A stretch of DNA of 64,000 nt, taken from the NCBI RefSeq assembly GCF_020400585.1, contig NZ_JAINVF010000016.1, positions 62,001 through 126,000 of the forward strand, given 5' to 3'. Position numbers and translations under genes: made by a program. This DNA is from Streptomyces sp. NK08204 (GTDB lineage: Bacteria; Actinomycetota; Actinomycetes; Streptomycetales; Streptomycetaceae). Shown here in pieces: positions 8,114 through 15,370 of this stretch (position 1 is the stretch's first letter; every line of letters begins with the position of its first letter). Below the pieces are notes generated by a model. The model worked only from the letters and a program-made list of their open reading frames with translations. It searched no databases and was not told the DNA's origin.

Positions 8114-9343
8114 ATGAGCTACGGCACCGCTGACTCCTTGCGTTCCGTCACCCTGGACGACGTGCTCGGAGCCCAGAAGATGCTCTCGGGCGTCGCACGG
8201 GTGACGGCGATGGAGGGCAGCCGGTACCTGTCCCAGCTGGTCGGCGCGCCGGTCCACCTCAAGTGCGAGAACCTCCAGCGGACAGGGTCGTTCAAGCTCC
8301 GCGGCGCCTACGTGCGCATCGCCGGGCTGCTGCCGGAGGAGCGGGCGGCCGGCGTGGTGGCCGCGAGCGCCGGGAACCACGCGCAGGGCGTGGCGCTCGC
8401 CTCCTCGTTGCTGGGCGTGCACGCCACGGTGTTCATGCCGAAGGGCGCTCCGTTGCCGAAGATCAGCGCCACCCGGGACTACGGCGCCGAAGTGCGCCTG
8501 TACGGCCAGGTGGTGGACGAGACGCTGGCCGCCGCGCAGGAGTACGCGTTCGAGACCGGTGCGGTGTTCATCCACCCCTTCGACCACCCGGACGTCATCG
8601 CCGGCCAGGGCACGGTCGGCCTGGAGATCCTGGAACAGTGCCCGCAGGTGCGCACGATCGTCGTCGGTATCGGCGGCGGCGGCCTGGCGGCCGGTGTCGC
8701 GGTCGCGGTGAAGTCGCTCAGGCCGGACGTCAGGATCGTCGGCGTACAGGCGGAGAGCGCGGCGGCGTACCCGCCCTCACTCACGGCCGGGCACCCGGTG
8801 TCGGTGGAGAACCCGACGACGATGGCCGACGGCATCAAGGTGGGGCGGCCGGGCGTGGTGCCGTTCGGGATCATCAGCGAGCTGGTCGACGAGGTGCGCA
8901 CGGTCAGCGAGGACCAGCTGTCGGCCGCGCTGCTGCTGTGCCTGGAGCGGGCCAAGCTGGTGGTCGAGCCGGCCGGTGCGAGCCCGGTCGCGGCGCTGCT
9001 CGACGAGCCCGGCGCCTTCGCCGGACCGGTCGTCGCCGTGTTGTCCGGCGGCAACGTCGACCCGGTGCTGCTCCAGCGGGTGCTGCGGCACGGCATGGCC
9101 GCGCAGGGCCGGTACCTGGCCGTTCGACTCCGCCTGACGGACCGGCCCGGTGCCCTCGCCACGCTCCTCGGGGTGCTGTCCGCGGCGGACGCCAACGTCC
9201 TCGACGTGAGCCACGTACGGACCGACCCGCGGCTCGGGCTCACGGAGGCAGAGGTGGAGCTGCACCTCGAGACCAAGGGGCCGGCGCACTGCGCGGAGCT
9301 CGGCCAGGCGCTGCGTGCGGCCGGTTACACGGTCATCGACTGA
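8114..9343 (+). CDS. ilvA: Threonine ammonia-lyase with C-terminal ACT domain
   Basis: A 409-residue PLP enzyme (fold type II) that deaminates threonine to 2-oxobutanoate. The PLP lysine is Lys61 in GSFKLRGAY, preceded by KCENLQRT. ASAGNHAQGVA binds the substrate, and GIGGGGLAAGVA is the glycine-rich phosphate loop. Residues about 335-409 form one ACT domain (YLAVRLRLTDRPGALATLLGVL), as in the shorter TdcB-like actinobacterial deaminases. The biosynthetic E. coli enzyme has two regulatory repeats instead. It may serve isoleucine synthesis or threonine breakdown, with ACT-mediated allosteric control. The ATG at 8114 follows no strong ribosome site but begins the family similarity. Confidence 0.9.
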   Translation: MSYGTADSLRSVTLDDVLGAQKMLSGVARVTAMEGSRYLSQLVGAPVHLKCENLQRTGSFKLRGAYVRIAGLLPEERAAGVVAASAGNHAQGVALASSLLGVHATVFMPKGAPLPKISATRDYGAEVRLYGQVVDETLAAAQEYAFETGAVFIHPFDHPDVIAGQGTVGLEILEQCPQVRTIVVGIGGGGLAAGVAVAVKSLRPDVRIVGVQAESAAAYPPSLTAGHPVSVENPTTMADGIKVGRPGVVPFGIISELVDEVRTVSEDQLSAALLLCLERAKLVVEPAGASPVAALLDEPGAFAGPVVAVLSGGNVDPVLLQRVLRHGMAAQGRYLAVRLRLTDRPGALATLLGVLSAADANVLDVSHVRTDPRLGLTEAEVELHLETKGPAHCAELGQALRAAGYTVID

Positions 9344-9397
9344 GGCTGTCCGTCCGACCATCCCGGGCTGTCACCCGTTCGAGGAAATCCATTGAGA

Positions 9398-9415
9398 AAC
9401 GCGATATATCGCGTT
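9398..9415. promoter_or_regulatory. 18-bp perfect palindrome, operator of the DrrAB-type exporter
   Basis: AACGCGATATATCGCGTT is a perfect palindrome 123 bp before the drrA-like start. Its ATATATCGCG core is the type of site bound by PadR-like (and some TetR-like) repressors in actinomycetes. Drug-efflux genes are the usual targets. No PadR gene lies in the window, so the repressor would act in trans. Confidence 0.6.
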
Positions 9416-9537
9416 AGTGTGTGTCGTGTCGCGCTTCCGGTCGCCTGCCGACCGACCGGAAAAGCAGGGGCGGAGGCCGGCGCGCGAACCTAGCCTGTCC
9501 TTTTCCTGAATGAATCCCCGACGACGTGGAGGCCCAT

Positions 9538-10515
9538 ATGCCAGGCGCCATCTATGCCGAAGGCCTGGTGAAGACCTTCGGTGACGTAAGGGCACTGGAC
9601 GGCGTCGACCTCGATGTTCCCGAGGGAACCGTCCTCGGCCTGCTCGGACCGAACGGCGCCGGCAAGACGACGACCGTCCGCTGCCTGACGACGCTGCTGC
9701 GCCCCGACAGCGGCAAGGCGGTCGTCGCGGGCGTGGACGTGCTCAAGCACCCCGACGCCGTGCGTCGCTCCATCGGCCTGTCCGGCCAGTTCGCCGCGGT
9801 CGACGAATACCTGACCGGCCGGGAGAACCTGCAGATGGTCGGGCAGCTGTACCAGATGAGGTCCAGGGCGGCCAAGGCGCGCGCGGCCGAGCTGCTGGAG
9901 CGGTTCAACCTCGCGGACGCCGCCGACCGCCCCGCCAAGACCTACTCCGGAGGCATGCGCCGCAGGCTCGACCTCGCCGCCGCCCTCGTGGTCTCGCCGC
10001 CCGTGATGTTCATGGACGAGCCGACGACCGGCCTCGACCCCCGCAACCGGCAGCAGTTGTGGGAGGTCATCCAGGAACTCGTCTCCGGTGGCACCACGCT
10101 GCTGCTCACCACGCAGTACCTGGAAGAGGCCGACCACCTCGCCCACGAGATCGCGGTGGTCGACCACGGCCGCGTCATCGCCAAGGGCACCTCCGATCAG
10201 CTCAAGGCTCGCACCGGCGGCGAGCGCGTCGAGGTCGTGGTGCACGAGAGCGAGCGCATACCGACAGCCGCCCAGGTGCTGCGCGGCTTCGGCAAGGGCG
10301 AGGTCACGGTGGAGGAGCACACCCGCAAGCTGACCGTCCCCGTCTCCGGTGGCGCCAAGCTGCTCGCGGAGGTCATCCGGGAGCTGGACTCCCGTGGGAT
10401 CGAGATAGACGACATCGGACTGCGTCGTCCCACCCTCGACGACGTCTTCCTGTCCCTGACCGGACACGTGGCCGAGGCGAAGGACGAGGACAACGGCAAG
10501 GAGGCCGTCAAATGA
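9538..10515 (+). CDS. ABC exporter ATP-binding protein, DrrA family
   Basis: A 325-residue ATPase with Walker A GPNGAGKTT (residues 37-45), signature YSGGMRRRLDLAAAL, Walker B VMFMDEPTTGLD and switch region TTQYLEEADHLAHEIAVVDHGR. The C-terminal domain typical of daunorubicin-resistance DrrA proteins is present (LRRPTLDDVFLSLTGH). The ATG at 9538 has GGAGG seven bases upstream. It overlaps the permease gene by ATGA, so the pair is translationally coupled. It powers export of a hydrophobic drug or lipid. The palindrome at 9398-9415 likely keeps it repressed until a ligand appears. Confidence 0.9.
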   Translation: MPGAIYAEGLVKTFGDVRALDGVDLDVPEGTVLGLLGPNGAGKTTTVRCLTTLLRPDSGKAVVAGVDVLKHPDAVRRSIGLSGQFAAVDEYLTGRENLQMVGQLYQMRSRAAKARAAELLERFNLADAADRPAKTYSGGMRRRLDLAAALVVSPPVMFMDEPTTGLDPRNRQQLWEVIQELVSGGTTLLLTTQYLEEADHLAHEIAVVDHGRVIAKGTSDQLKARTGGERVEVVVHESERIPTAAQVLRGFGKGEVTVEEHTRKLTVPVSGGAKLLAEVIRELDSRGIEIDDIGLRRPTLDDVFLSLTGHVAEAKDEDNGKEAVK

Positions 10516-11369
10516 GTGCCGTCACCGACGCCGTGCGCGTCACACTGCCCGCGAATCCCCTGGGGCAGTCGTTCCGGGACTCGATGGTGATCGCGAAACG
10601 CAATCTGATCCGCATGTCCCGGATTCCTGAAATGATCGTCTACGGGCTCATCCAGCCCATCATGTTCGTGGTGCTGTTCACCTACGTCTTCGGCGGTTCC
10701 ATGCGGATCGGTGGCAGCAGCAGCGCCGCCGACTACAAGAACTTCCTCATCGCCGGCGTCTTCGCACAGACCGTCACCTTCGCGACCGCCAGCTCCGGCG
10801 CGGGCATCGCCGACGACATGCACAAGGGCCTCATAGACCGCTTCCGCTCCCTGCCGATGGCGCGTGGCGCGGTGCTGACCGGGCGCACGTTCGCCGATCT
10901 CGTGCAGACGGCCCTGACCCTGGTCGTGCTCGCCGTGGTCGCCCTGCTGGTGGGCTGGCGCGTCGGCTCCGACGGCGACACGAACGCCGGCAAGGTCCTC
11001 GCCGCCTTCGGTCTGCTGCTCCTCCTCGGCTACGCGTTCACCTGGATCGGCGCCCTGATCGGCATGTCCGTGCGCACCCCCGAGGCGGCCACGTCCAGCG
11101 GACTGATCTGGCTGTTCCCGGTCACGTTCATCTCGAACGCCTTCGTGGACACCGGGCACATGACCCCGTGGCTGCGGCACATCGCCGAGTGGAACCCCTT
11201 CTCCGCCACCGCGCAGGCCTGCCGGGTGCTCTTCGCCAACCCGGGCCAGTCCACGTCGCACGCCTGGCCCATGGAGCACCCGATCTGGGCGTCGCTGATC
11301 TACTCGGTCCTGATCATCGCGATATTCCGCAGCCTCGCGGTGCGCAAGTACCGCTCGGCCACGGCCTGA
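10512..11369 (+). CDS. ABC-2 type permease, DrrB family
   Basis: A 285-residue membrane protein with about six transmembrane helices. It has the ABC-2 family sequence FRDSMVIAKRNLIRMSRIPE, the helix IQPIMFVVLFTYVFGG, DDMHKGLIDRFRSLPMARGAVL (the ATPase-coupling region) and a late WNPFSATAQACRVLF. The ATG at 10512 lies inside the stop codon of the ATPase gene (ATGA). It forms the channel of the exporter with the upstream ATPase. The substrate is unknown; relatives export anthracyclines or polyketide-like compounds. Confidence 0.9.
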   Translation: MSAVTDAVRVTLPANPLGQSFRDSMVIAKRNLIRMSRIPEMIVYGLIQPIMFVVLFTYVFGGSMRIGGSSSAADYKNFLIAGVFAQTVTFATASSGAGIADDMHKGLIDRFRSLPMARGAVLTGRTFADLVQTALTLVVLAVVALLVGWRVGSDGDTNAGKVLAAFGLLLLLGYAFTWIGALIGMSVRTPEAATSSGLIWLFPVTFISNAFVDTGHMTPWLRHIAEWNPFSATAQACRVLFANPGQSTSHAWPMEHPIWASLIYSVLIIAIFRSLAVRKYRSATA

Positions 11370-11387
11370 GCGAGGATCTCCCGGCAC

Positions 11388-11431
11388 GCCGATGCCCCCG
11401 GCGTCCGATGGCGGACGCCGGGGGCATCGGC
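11388..11431. terminator. Bidirectional terminator between exporter and greA
   Basis: GCCGATGCCCCCGGCGTCC (11388-11406) pairs perfectly with 11413-11431 around a 6-base loop. The 19-bp stem lies between two convergent genes. Confidence 0.85.
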
Positions 11432-11450
11432 GCAGATCAGGGGGCTGGGA

Positions 11451-11951
11451 TCAGCCCGAGTAGGGCTCGGCCTTCAGGATCCTCACCGAAGCCTTCTTGC
11501 CGTTGGGCAGCTCGTACTCCGCGTCCTCGCCGACCTTGTGGCCGATGACGCCGGACCCGAGCGGGGACTGCGGCGAGTAGGTCTCGATGTCGGCGCTCGC
11601 GTACTCGCGGGAGGCGAGCAGGAACGTCAGCGTGTCGTCCTCGTCACCGTCGAAGGCGATCGTCACGACCATGCCGGGCGCCACGGCGCCGTCCGCCGAG
11701 TCAGGGGCCTCGCCGACCTTCGCGCTTTCGAGGAGCTGGGTCAGCTGCCGCACACGCAGCTCCTGCTTGCCCTGCTCCTCCTTGGCCGCGTGGTACCCGC
11801 CGTTCTCGCGCAGGTCGCCCTCCTCGCGCGCCGCCGCGATCTTGGCGGCGATCTCGGTGCGCGCAGGACCAGTAAGGTACTCAAGCTCGTCCTTGAGCTT
11901 GTTGTACGCCTCCTGGGTCAGCCAGGTGACGTTCTCGCTGGTCTGGGTCAC
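11451..11951 (-). CDS. greA: Transcription elongation factor GreA
   Basis: A 166-residue protein with the GreA/GreB coiled coil (LTQEAYNKLKDELEYL … TEIAAKIAAAREEGDLRENGGYHAAKEEQGKQELRVRQL). The acidic tip DLRENGGY enters the RNA polymerase secondary channel. The C-terminal FKBP-like domain includes SPLGSGVIGHKVGE. It rescues backtracked polymerase by stimulating transcript cleavage. The GTG at 11951 with GAGGAG upstream is preferred over the upstream ATG in frame, since the family starts at VTQTSENVTWL. Its leader (11952 to about 12100) holds the promoter but no clear regulatory element. Confidence 0.93.
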   Translation of the reverse strand: MTQTSENVTWLTQEAYNKLKDELEYLTGPARTEIAAKIAAAREEGDLRENGGYHAAKEEQGKQELRVRQLTQLLESAKVGEAPDSADGAVAPGMVVTIAFDGDEDDTLTFLLASREYASADIETYSPQSPLGSGVIGHKVGEDAEYELPNGKKASVRILKAEPYSG

Positions 11952-12153
11952 AGGGTGCTCCTCGTCGGTACTGGGAATACAAAGCATCGCCCTACCCAGA
12001 AGAATGTTCCCTCTGGGGTGGGCGAAACCACGAGCCTAACAATTCACAAGCGGAAGGGGGAGGACATAAGCCATAAGAATCGCATCAGTGCAGGTCGAGG
12101 CGGTTCTTATTCCGGGCGACATCGGTCATGTCGGCCGCGGTGCCCCAGGAGGA

Positions 12154-12552
12154 TCAGCCGGCGTGGCAGCCGAGCAGCTCGGCCGTCGTGCCCGGGCCCG
12201 TCGTGCGGAGCGTGACGACCTTGTCGATGCGTGTGGCCGATCCGGTGAAGCGGAAGTCCGCCCGGCCCACCTCGGAGCCGTCGGCCGCCTGGGAGCGCAG
12301 CGTGCAGTAGCCGGAGACCCCCGCGTCCTTGTGGACCTCGAGATGGATCCTGACCGCGTCCCGGGACGCCTGGAACGTGATCACCTGGGCGCTGATCTTG
12401 TTCTGCGTGACGTAGTGGTACCCGAAGTAGCCGACGAGGGCGATCAGGGCCGCGCCGAACACTGCTCCGGCGACCTTGAGCCTGCGGTCGGAGCGCTCGT
12501 CCGAGGAACGGCCGTAGCGCCCCTCGGGCAGCCGGGTGCTCGCCGTACTCAT
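12154..12552 (-). CDS. DUF4307 membrane-anchored protein
   Basis: A 132-residue protein of an actinobacteria-specific family that often sits beside mca and greA, as here. After a short cytoplasmic N-terminus (LPEGRYGRSSDERSDRRLK, with the conserved PEGRYG motif) comes one transmembrane helix (AGAVFGAALIALVGYFGYHYV). A beta-rich extracytoplasmic domain follows, with two cysteines (SGYCTLRSQ and ELLGCHAG) that could form a disulphide. The function is unknown. It is divergent from mca, with 148 bp between starts holding both promoters. Confidence 0.8.
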   Translation of the reverse strand: MSTASTRLPEGRYGRSSDERSDRRLKVAGAVFGAALIALVGYFGYHYVTQNKISAQVITFQASRDAVRIHLEVHKDAGVSGYCTLRSQAADGSEVGRADFRFTGSATRIDKVVTLRTTGPGTTAELLGCHAG

Positions 12553-12700
12553 GATCGTCCTCTCGGCAGGGACGGGACGGATGTCCCGAAAGGGGCCCCG
12601 AAGCCGGAGCCCGGAATTATTCGCCCCCCGATTCGGTCACTATAGAAGCCGCCGATCGCACCCGGAGCCACGGGGGCGCCGAGTTACCGAGGATTGAGTC

Positions 12701-13582
12701 TTGACTGACCAGCTGCGACTGATGGCCGTGCACGCCCACCCCGACGACGAGTCGAGCAAGGGCGCGGCCACCATGGCGAAGTACGTGTCCGAGGGGGTGG
12801 ACGTGCTGGTGGTGACCTGCACCGGCGGAGAGCGTGGGTCCATCCTCAATCCGAAGCTGCAGGGCGACACGTACATCGAGGAGCACATCCACGAGGTACG
12901 CAAGAGGGAGATGGACGAGGCCCGCGAGATCCTGGGCATCAAGCAGGAGTGGCTCGGCTTCGTCGACTCAGGCCTGCCCGAGGGCGACCCGCTGCCGCCG
13001 CTGCCCGACGGCTGCTTCGCCCTGGAGGACGTCGACAAGGCGGCCGGAGAGCTGGTTCGCAAGATCCGCTCCTTCCGCCCGCAGGTGATCACCACCTACG
13101 ACGAGAACGGCGGGTACCCGCACCCCGACCACATCATGACCCACAAGATCAGCATGGTGGCGTTCGAGGGTGCGGCGGACACCGAGAAGTACCCCGAGTC
13201 CGAGTTCGGCCCGGCCTACCAGCCGCTCAAGCTCTACTACAACCAGGGCTTCAACCGCCCCCGCACCGAGGCGCTGCACAACGCCATGCTGGAGCGCGGC
13301 CTGGAGTCGCCCTACGGGGAGTGGCTCAAGCGCTGGAAGGAGATCCAGCGCGTCGAGCGCACGCTGACCACGCACATTCCGTGCGCGGACTTCTTCGAGA
13401 TCCGCGACAAAGCGCTGATCGCCCACGCCACGCAGATCGACCCCGACGGCGGCTGGTTCAAGGTACCGATGGAGCTCCAGAAGGAGGTCTGGCCGACGGA
13501 GGAGTACGAGCTGGCTAAGTCCCTCGTCGACACCTCCCTCCCCGAGGACGACCTCTTCGCAGGCATCCGCGACAATGCCTGA
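12701..13582 (+). CDS. mca: Mycothiol S-conjugate amidase
   Basis: A 293-residue zinc enzyme of the LmbE/MshB-Mca family. It cuts mycothiol conjugates of electrophiles and antibiotics into a mercapturic acid and GlcN-Ins, which recycles the thiol. The zinc site is HPDDE (residues 13-17) plus PHPDH near 146-150. Mca-specific segments are GGERGSILNP, DSGLPEGDPLPPLPDGCFAL and the C-terminal DPDGGWFKVPMELQKEVWPTEEYELA. It starts at TTG 12701, within GGATTGAGTCTTG. No ATG or GTG in frame fits the family start, so a rare TTG start is used. It overlaps the next small gene by 8 bases. Confidence 0.93.
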   Translation: MTDQLRLMAVHAHPDDESSKGAATMAKYVSEGVDVLVVTCTGGERGSILNPKLQGDTYIEEHIHEVRKREMDEAREILGIKQEWLGFVDSGLPEGDPLPPLPDGCFALEDVDKAAGELVRKIRSFRPQVITTYDENGGYPHPDHIMTHKISMVAFEGAADTEKYPESEFGPAYQPLKLYYNQGFNRPRTEALHNAMLERGLESPYGEWLKRWKEIQRVERTLTTHIPCADFFEIRDKALIAHATQIDPDGGWFKVPMELQKEVWPTEEYELAKSLVDTSLPEDDLFAGIRDNA

Positions 13583-13820
13583 CATGACTGCAAGCCTGGC
13601 ACTGACGCATCTCGTCCCCCTCGCCAAGGAGGTGGACGAGAACAAGGTCACCCCCGGCGTCCTCGGTTTCATCGTCTTCGCGGTGATGGCCCTGGCGGTG
13701 TGGGGCCTGATGAAGTCGATGAACAAGCACATGCACAAGGTCGACTTCGAGCAGGCCCCGGAGGCCGGAGCCGACGCCGGGACCGGCAAGAAGGCCACGC
13801 CCAAGGCCCAGCGGAGCTGA
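13575..13820 (+). CDS. Small single-pass membrane protein downstream of mca
   Basis: An 81-residue protein with one transmembrane helix (GVLGFIVFAVMALAVWGLM) followed by a basic/His segment (KSMNKHMHKVDF) and a Lys/Ala-rich tail. It starts at ATG 13575 inside the 3' end of mca (ATG 13584 is an alternative), so it is probably translationally coupled. The same small gene commonly follows mca in streptomycetes. The function is unknown. Confidence 0.7.
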   Translation: MPDMTASLALTHLVPLAKEVDENKVTPGVLGFIVFAVMALAVWGLMKSMNKHMHKVDFEQAPEAGADAGTGKKATPKAQRS

Positions 13821-13871
13821 GCCGCCGGGCCGGTGCCCCGGTCGGCACGGCGACCCCCTGAGCTTGCGCGC

Positions 13872-13902
13872 CCGGCGGCTCGGCACCGTGCCGAGCCGCC
13901 GG
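13872..13902. terminator. Hairpin terminator after the mca operon
   Basis: CCGGCGGCTCGGCAC pairs with GTGCCGAGCCGCCGG around a one-base centre, giving a very stable perfect palindrome 50 bp after the small membrane gene. Confidence 0.7.
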
Positions 13903-14126
13903 ACCTGCAGCCCGCCTCCAGCTGTACGCCCCGCTTCAGCGGCAGGGCGTACGTGGTCACGCACTCCTGCGGCTTCTCGTCCCGCAGCGGTGCGCGCGGC
14001 GCCCCGCCGGCCCGGCCGGATCGGCTCCTGCTGTGTGAACGCCGCACCGGGCCGGCATCTGGCAGCCGACCCGCCCTCCGCATACGGGGTGCTCTTCTGC
14101 GGCGGCGGGAGGGGGCGGGGTGGCGA
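13903..14126. other. Gene-free stretch with possible coding relic
   Basis: With the terminator, the gap between genes is 306 bp. Around 13920-13990 the minus-strand frame EKPQECVTTYALPLKRGVQL has nearly all G/C third positions. The complementary plus frame is also GC-biased, so the strand is ambiguous. It has no start, stop or ribosome site fitting a gene. I do not recognise it. Confidence 0.25.
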
Positions 14127-14552
14127 TCATGGGGCTGGTGGGGACATGGTGCCGAATTCGCAGTCCTGCGCGCCGTGCGTCGTCAGCCTTCGCCGGGACA
14201 ACGCCAGGTATGCACAGACGCCGGCCAGGGTCGCCTCCGCGACCGCGCAGGCCAGGGCCTGAGCGAGGGCGGTTCCTGCCTGTGCCGTCGTTATGTCGAA
14301 CCATGCGTCCAGCACCGCCGCCGACGCGGTCGCGGAGGCGGTGAGGCGGGCGCGGGGATCGCCGCGCAGACCCAGCAGGGCCGTCCCCGCGCAGCCCGCC
14401 GCCATCAGGACGTCCAGGCCGATCCAGGCCAGGGACCAGTGCCGTACCTCCGTGTCGCCCGGGAGGGTCAGGGCGAGCACCACCGTCCACGGCACGAGCA
14501 GCACGGCCCCCGCTCCGAGCAGGATCAGCGTCCACCTCTTCCTCCTCGTCAT
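14127..14552 (-). CDS. Hypothetical four-helix membrane protein
   Basis: About 141 residues from ATG 14552 (MTRRKRWTLILLGAG). There are four hydrophobic stretches: LILLGAGAVLLVPWTVVLAL, WSLAWIGLDVLMAAGCAGTALL, a segment around ASAAVLDAWFDI, and QALACAVAEATLAGVCAYLAL. The charge pattern suits a small integral membrane protein. The motif DAWFDITTA is shared by a group of unnamed actinobacterial membrane proteins. An upstream in-frame start at 14615 is possible but would add a repetitive Met/Thr/Gly stretch encoded by CCATCACC-like repeats. The function is unknown. Confidence 0.6.
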   Translation of the reverse strand: MTRRKRWTLILLGAGAVLLVPWTVVLALTLPGDTEVRHWSLAWIGLDVLMAAGCAGTALLGLRGDPRARLTASATASAAVLDAWFDITTAQAGTALAQALACAVAEATLAGVCAYLALSRRRLTTHGAQDCEFGTMSPPAP

Positions 14553-14779
14553 CGCCGGCGTCGTCACCGTCCCCGCCTTCAGCGTCATCCCCGTCACCAT
14601 CGCCATCCCCATCACCGTCCCCGTTCAGCCGTCCGGTGGCCGTCTGCCGGCACGTCCGCCTCGTCCCGCTCCCGAACACTTCCCACGGTAGATCGCCGAG
14701 AAAGCTCTGCAAATAAAATTCGGCATACGTCAGGGATGGGTCAGGGTCCGCTCAGGGTTCTCGGGGTTACCGTGGCCGC

Positions 14780-15370
14780 ATGAGCGACGGCATGCCCGAG
14801 ATGACCAGCCTTGAGCGCACCGCGCTCTACAAGTCCCTCGGCAACCCCCTGCGCCGCCGGATCCTCGACTACCTCGGCCGGCACGGCGAGGCGAACTCGA
14901 CGGTCCTCGCTCGCGAACTCGGCGAAAGCTCCGGCACCACCAGCTATCACCTGCGCAAACTCGCCGAGCAGCGACTCATCGAGGAGATCCCGGAGAAGTC
15001 CGGCGGACGCGAGCGCTGGTGGCGGGCGCTGCCGTTCAGTCACACCACACCCGACCCGGCCAGGATGTCCCCCGAGGAGTACGCCGCCGTCGCGCAACTC
15101 GCCCACCTGAAGATCGAGGCCGACACCGCTCTCTTCCGCCGCGCCCACCAGGAGTACCGCGGCCCCGAGGGCTGGGCCCAGGTGCAGCGCAGCGGCACCT
15201 GGCTGACCAGGGAGGAACTGCTCGCGTTCATGCGCGAGTACCACGCCCTGCTCAACCGCTACGGCCACCCGCGCGAGGAGGCACCCGAGGGCGCACGCCC
15301 GGTGTCGATGCGTTTCTACGCCGTTCCGGAGCCCGTGGGAGAGTGGAACGGTGAACCGACTGGCCCATGA
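14780..15370 (+). CDS. ArsR-type winged-helix regulator
   Basis: A 196-residue protein. Residues about 9-75 form an ArsR-like winged helix (LYKSLGNPLRRRILDYLGRHGEANSTVLARELGESSGTTSYHLRKLAEQRLIEE). No cysteine metal site is visible in the recognition helix. The C-terminal half is helical and resembles the sensor part of the Streptomyces HTH_20 regulators (HLKIEADTALFRRAHQEYRGPEGW). Its 3' end overlaps the start of the thioredoxin-fold gene by 20 bases, so the two genes are cotranscribed. It may control that gene or itself. Confidence 0.8.
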   Translation: MSDGMPEMTSLERTALYKSLGNPLRRRILDYLGRHGEANSTVLARELGESSGTTSYHLRKLAEQRLIEEIPEKSGGRERWWRALPFSHTTPDPARMSPEEYAAVAQLAHLKIEADTALFRRAHQEYRGPEGWAQVQRSGTWLTREELLAFMREYHALLNRYGHPREEAPEGARPVSMRFYAVPEPVGEWNGEPTGP

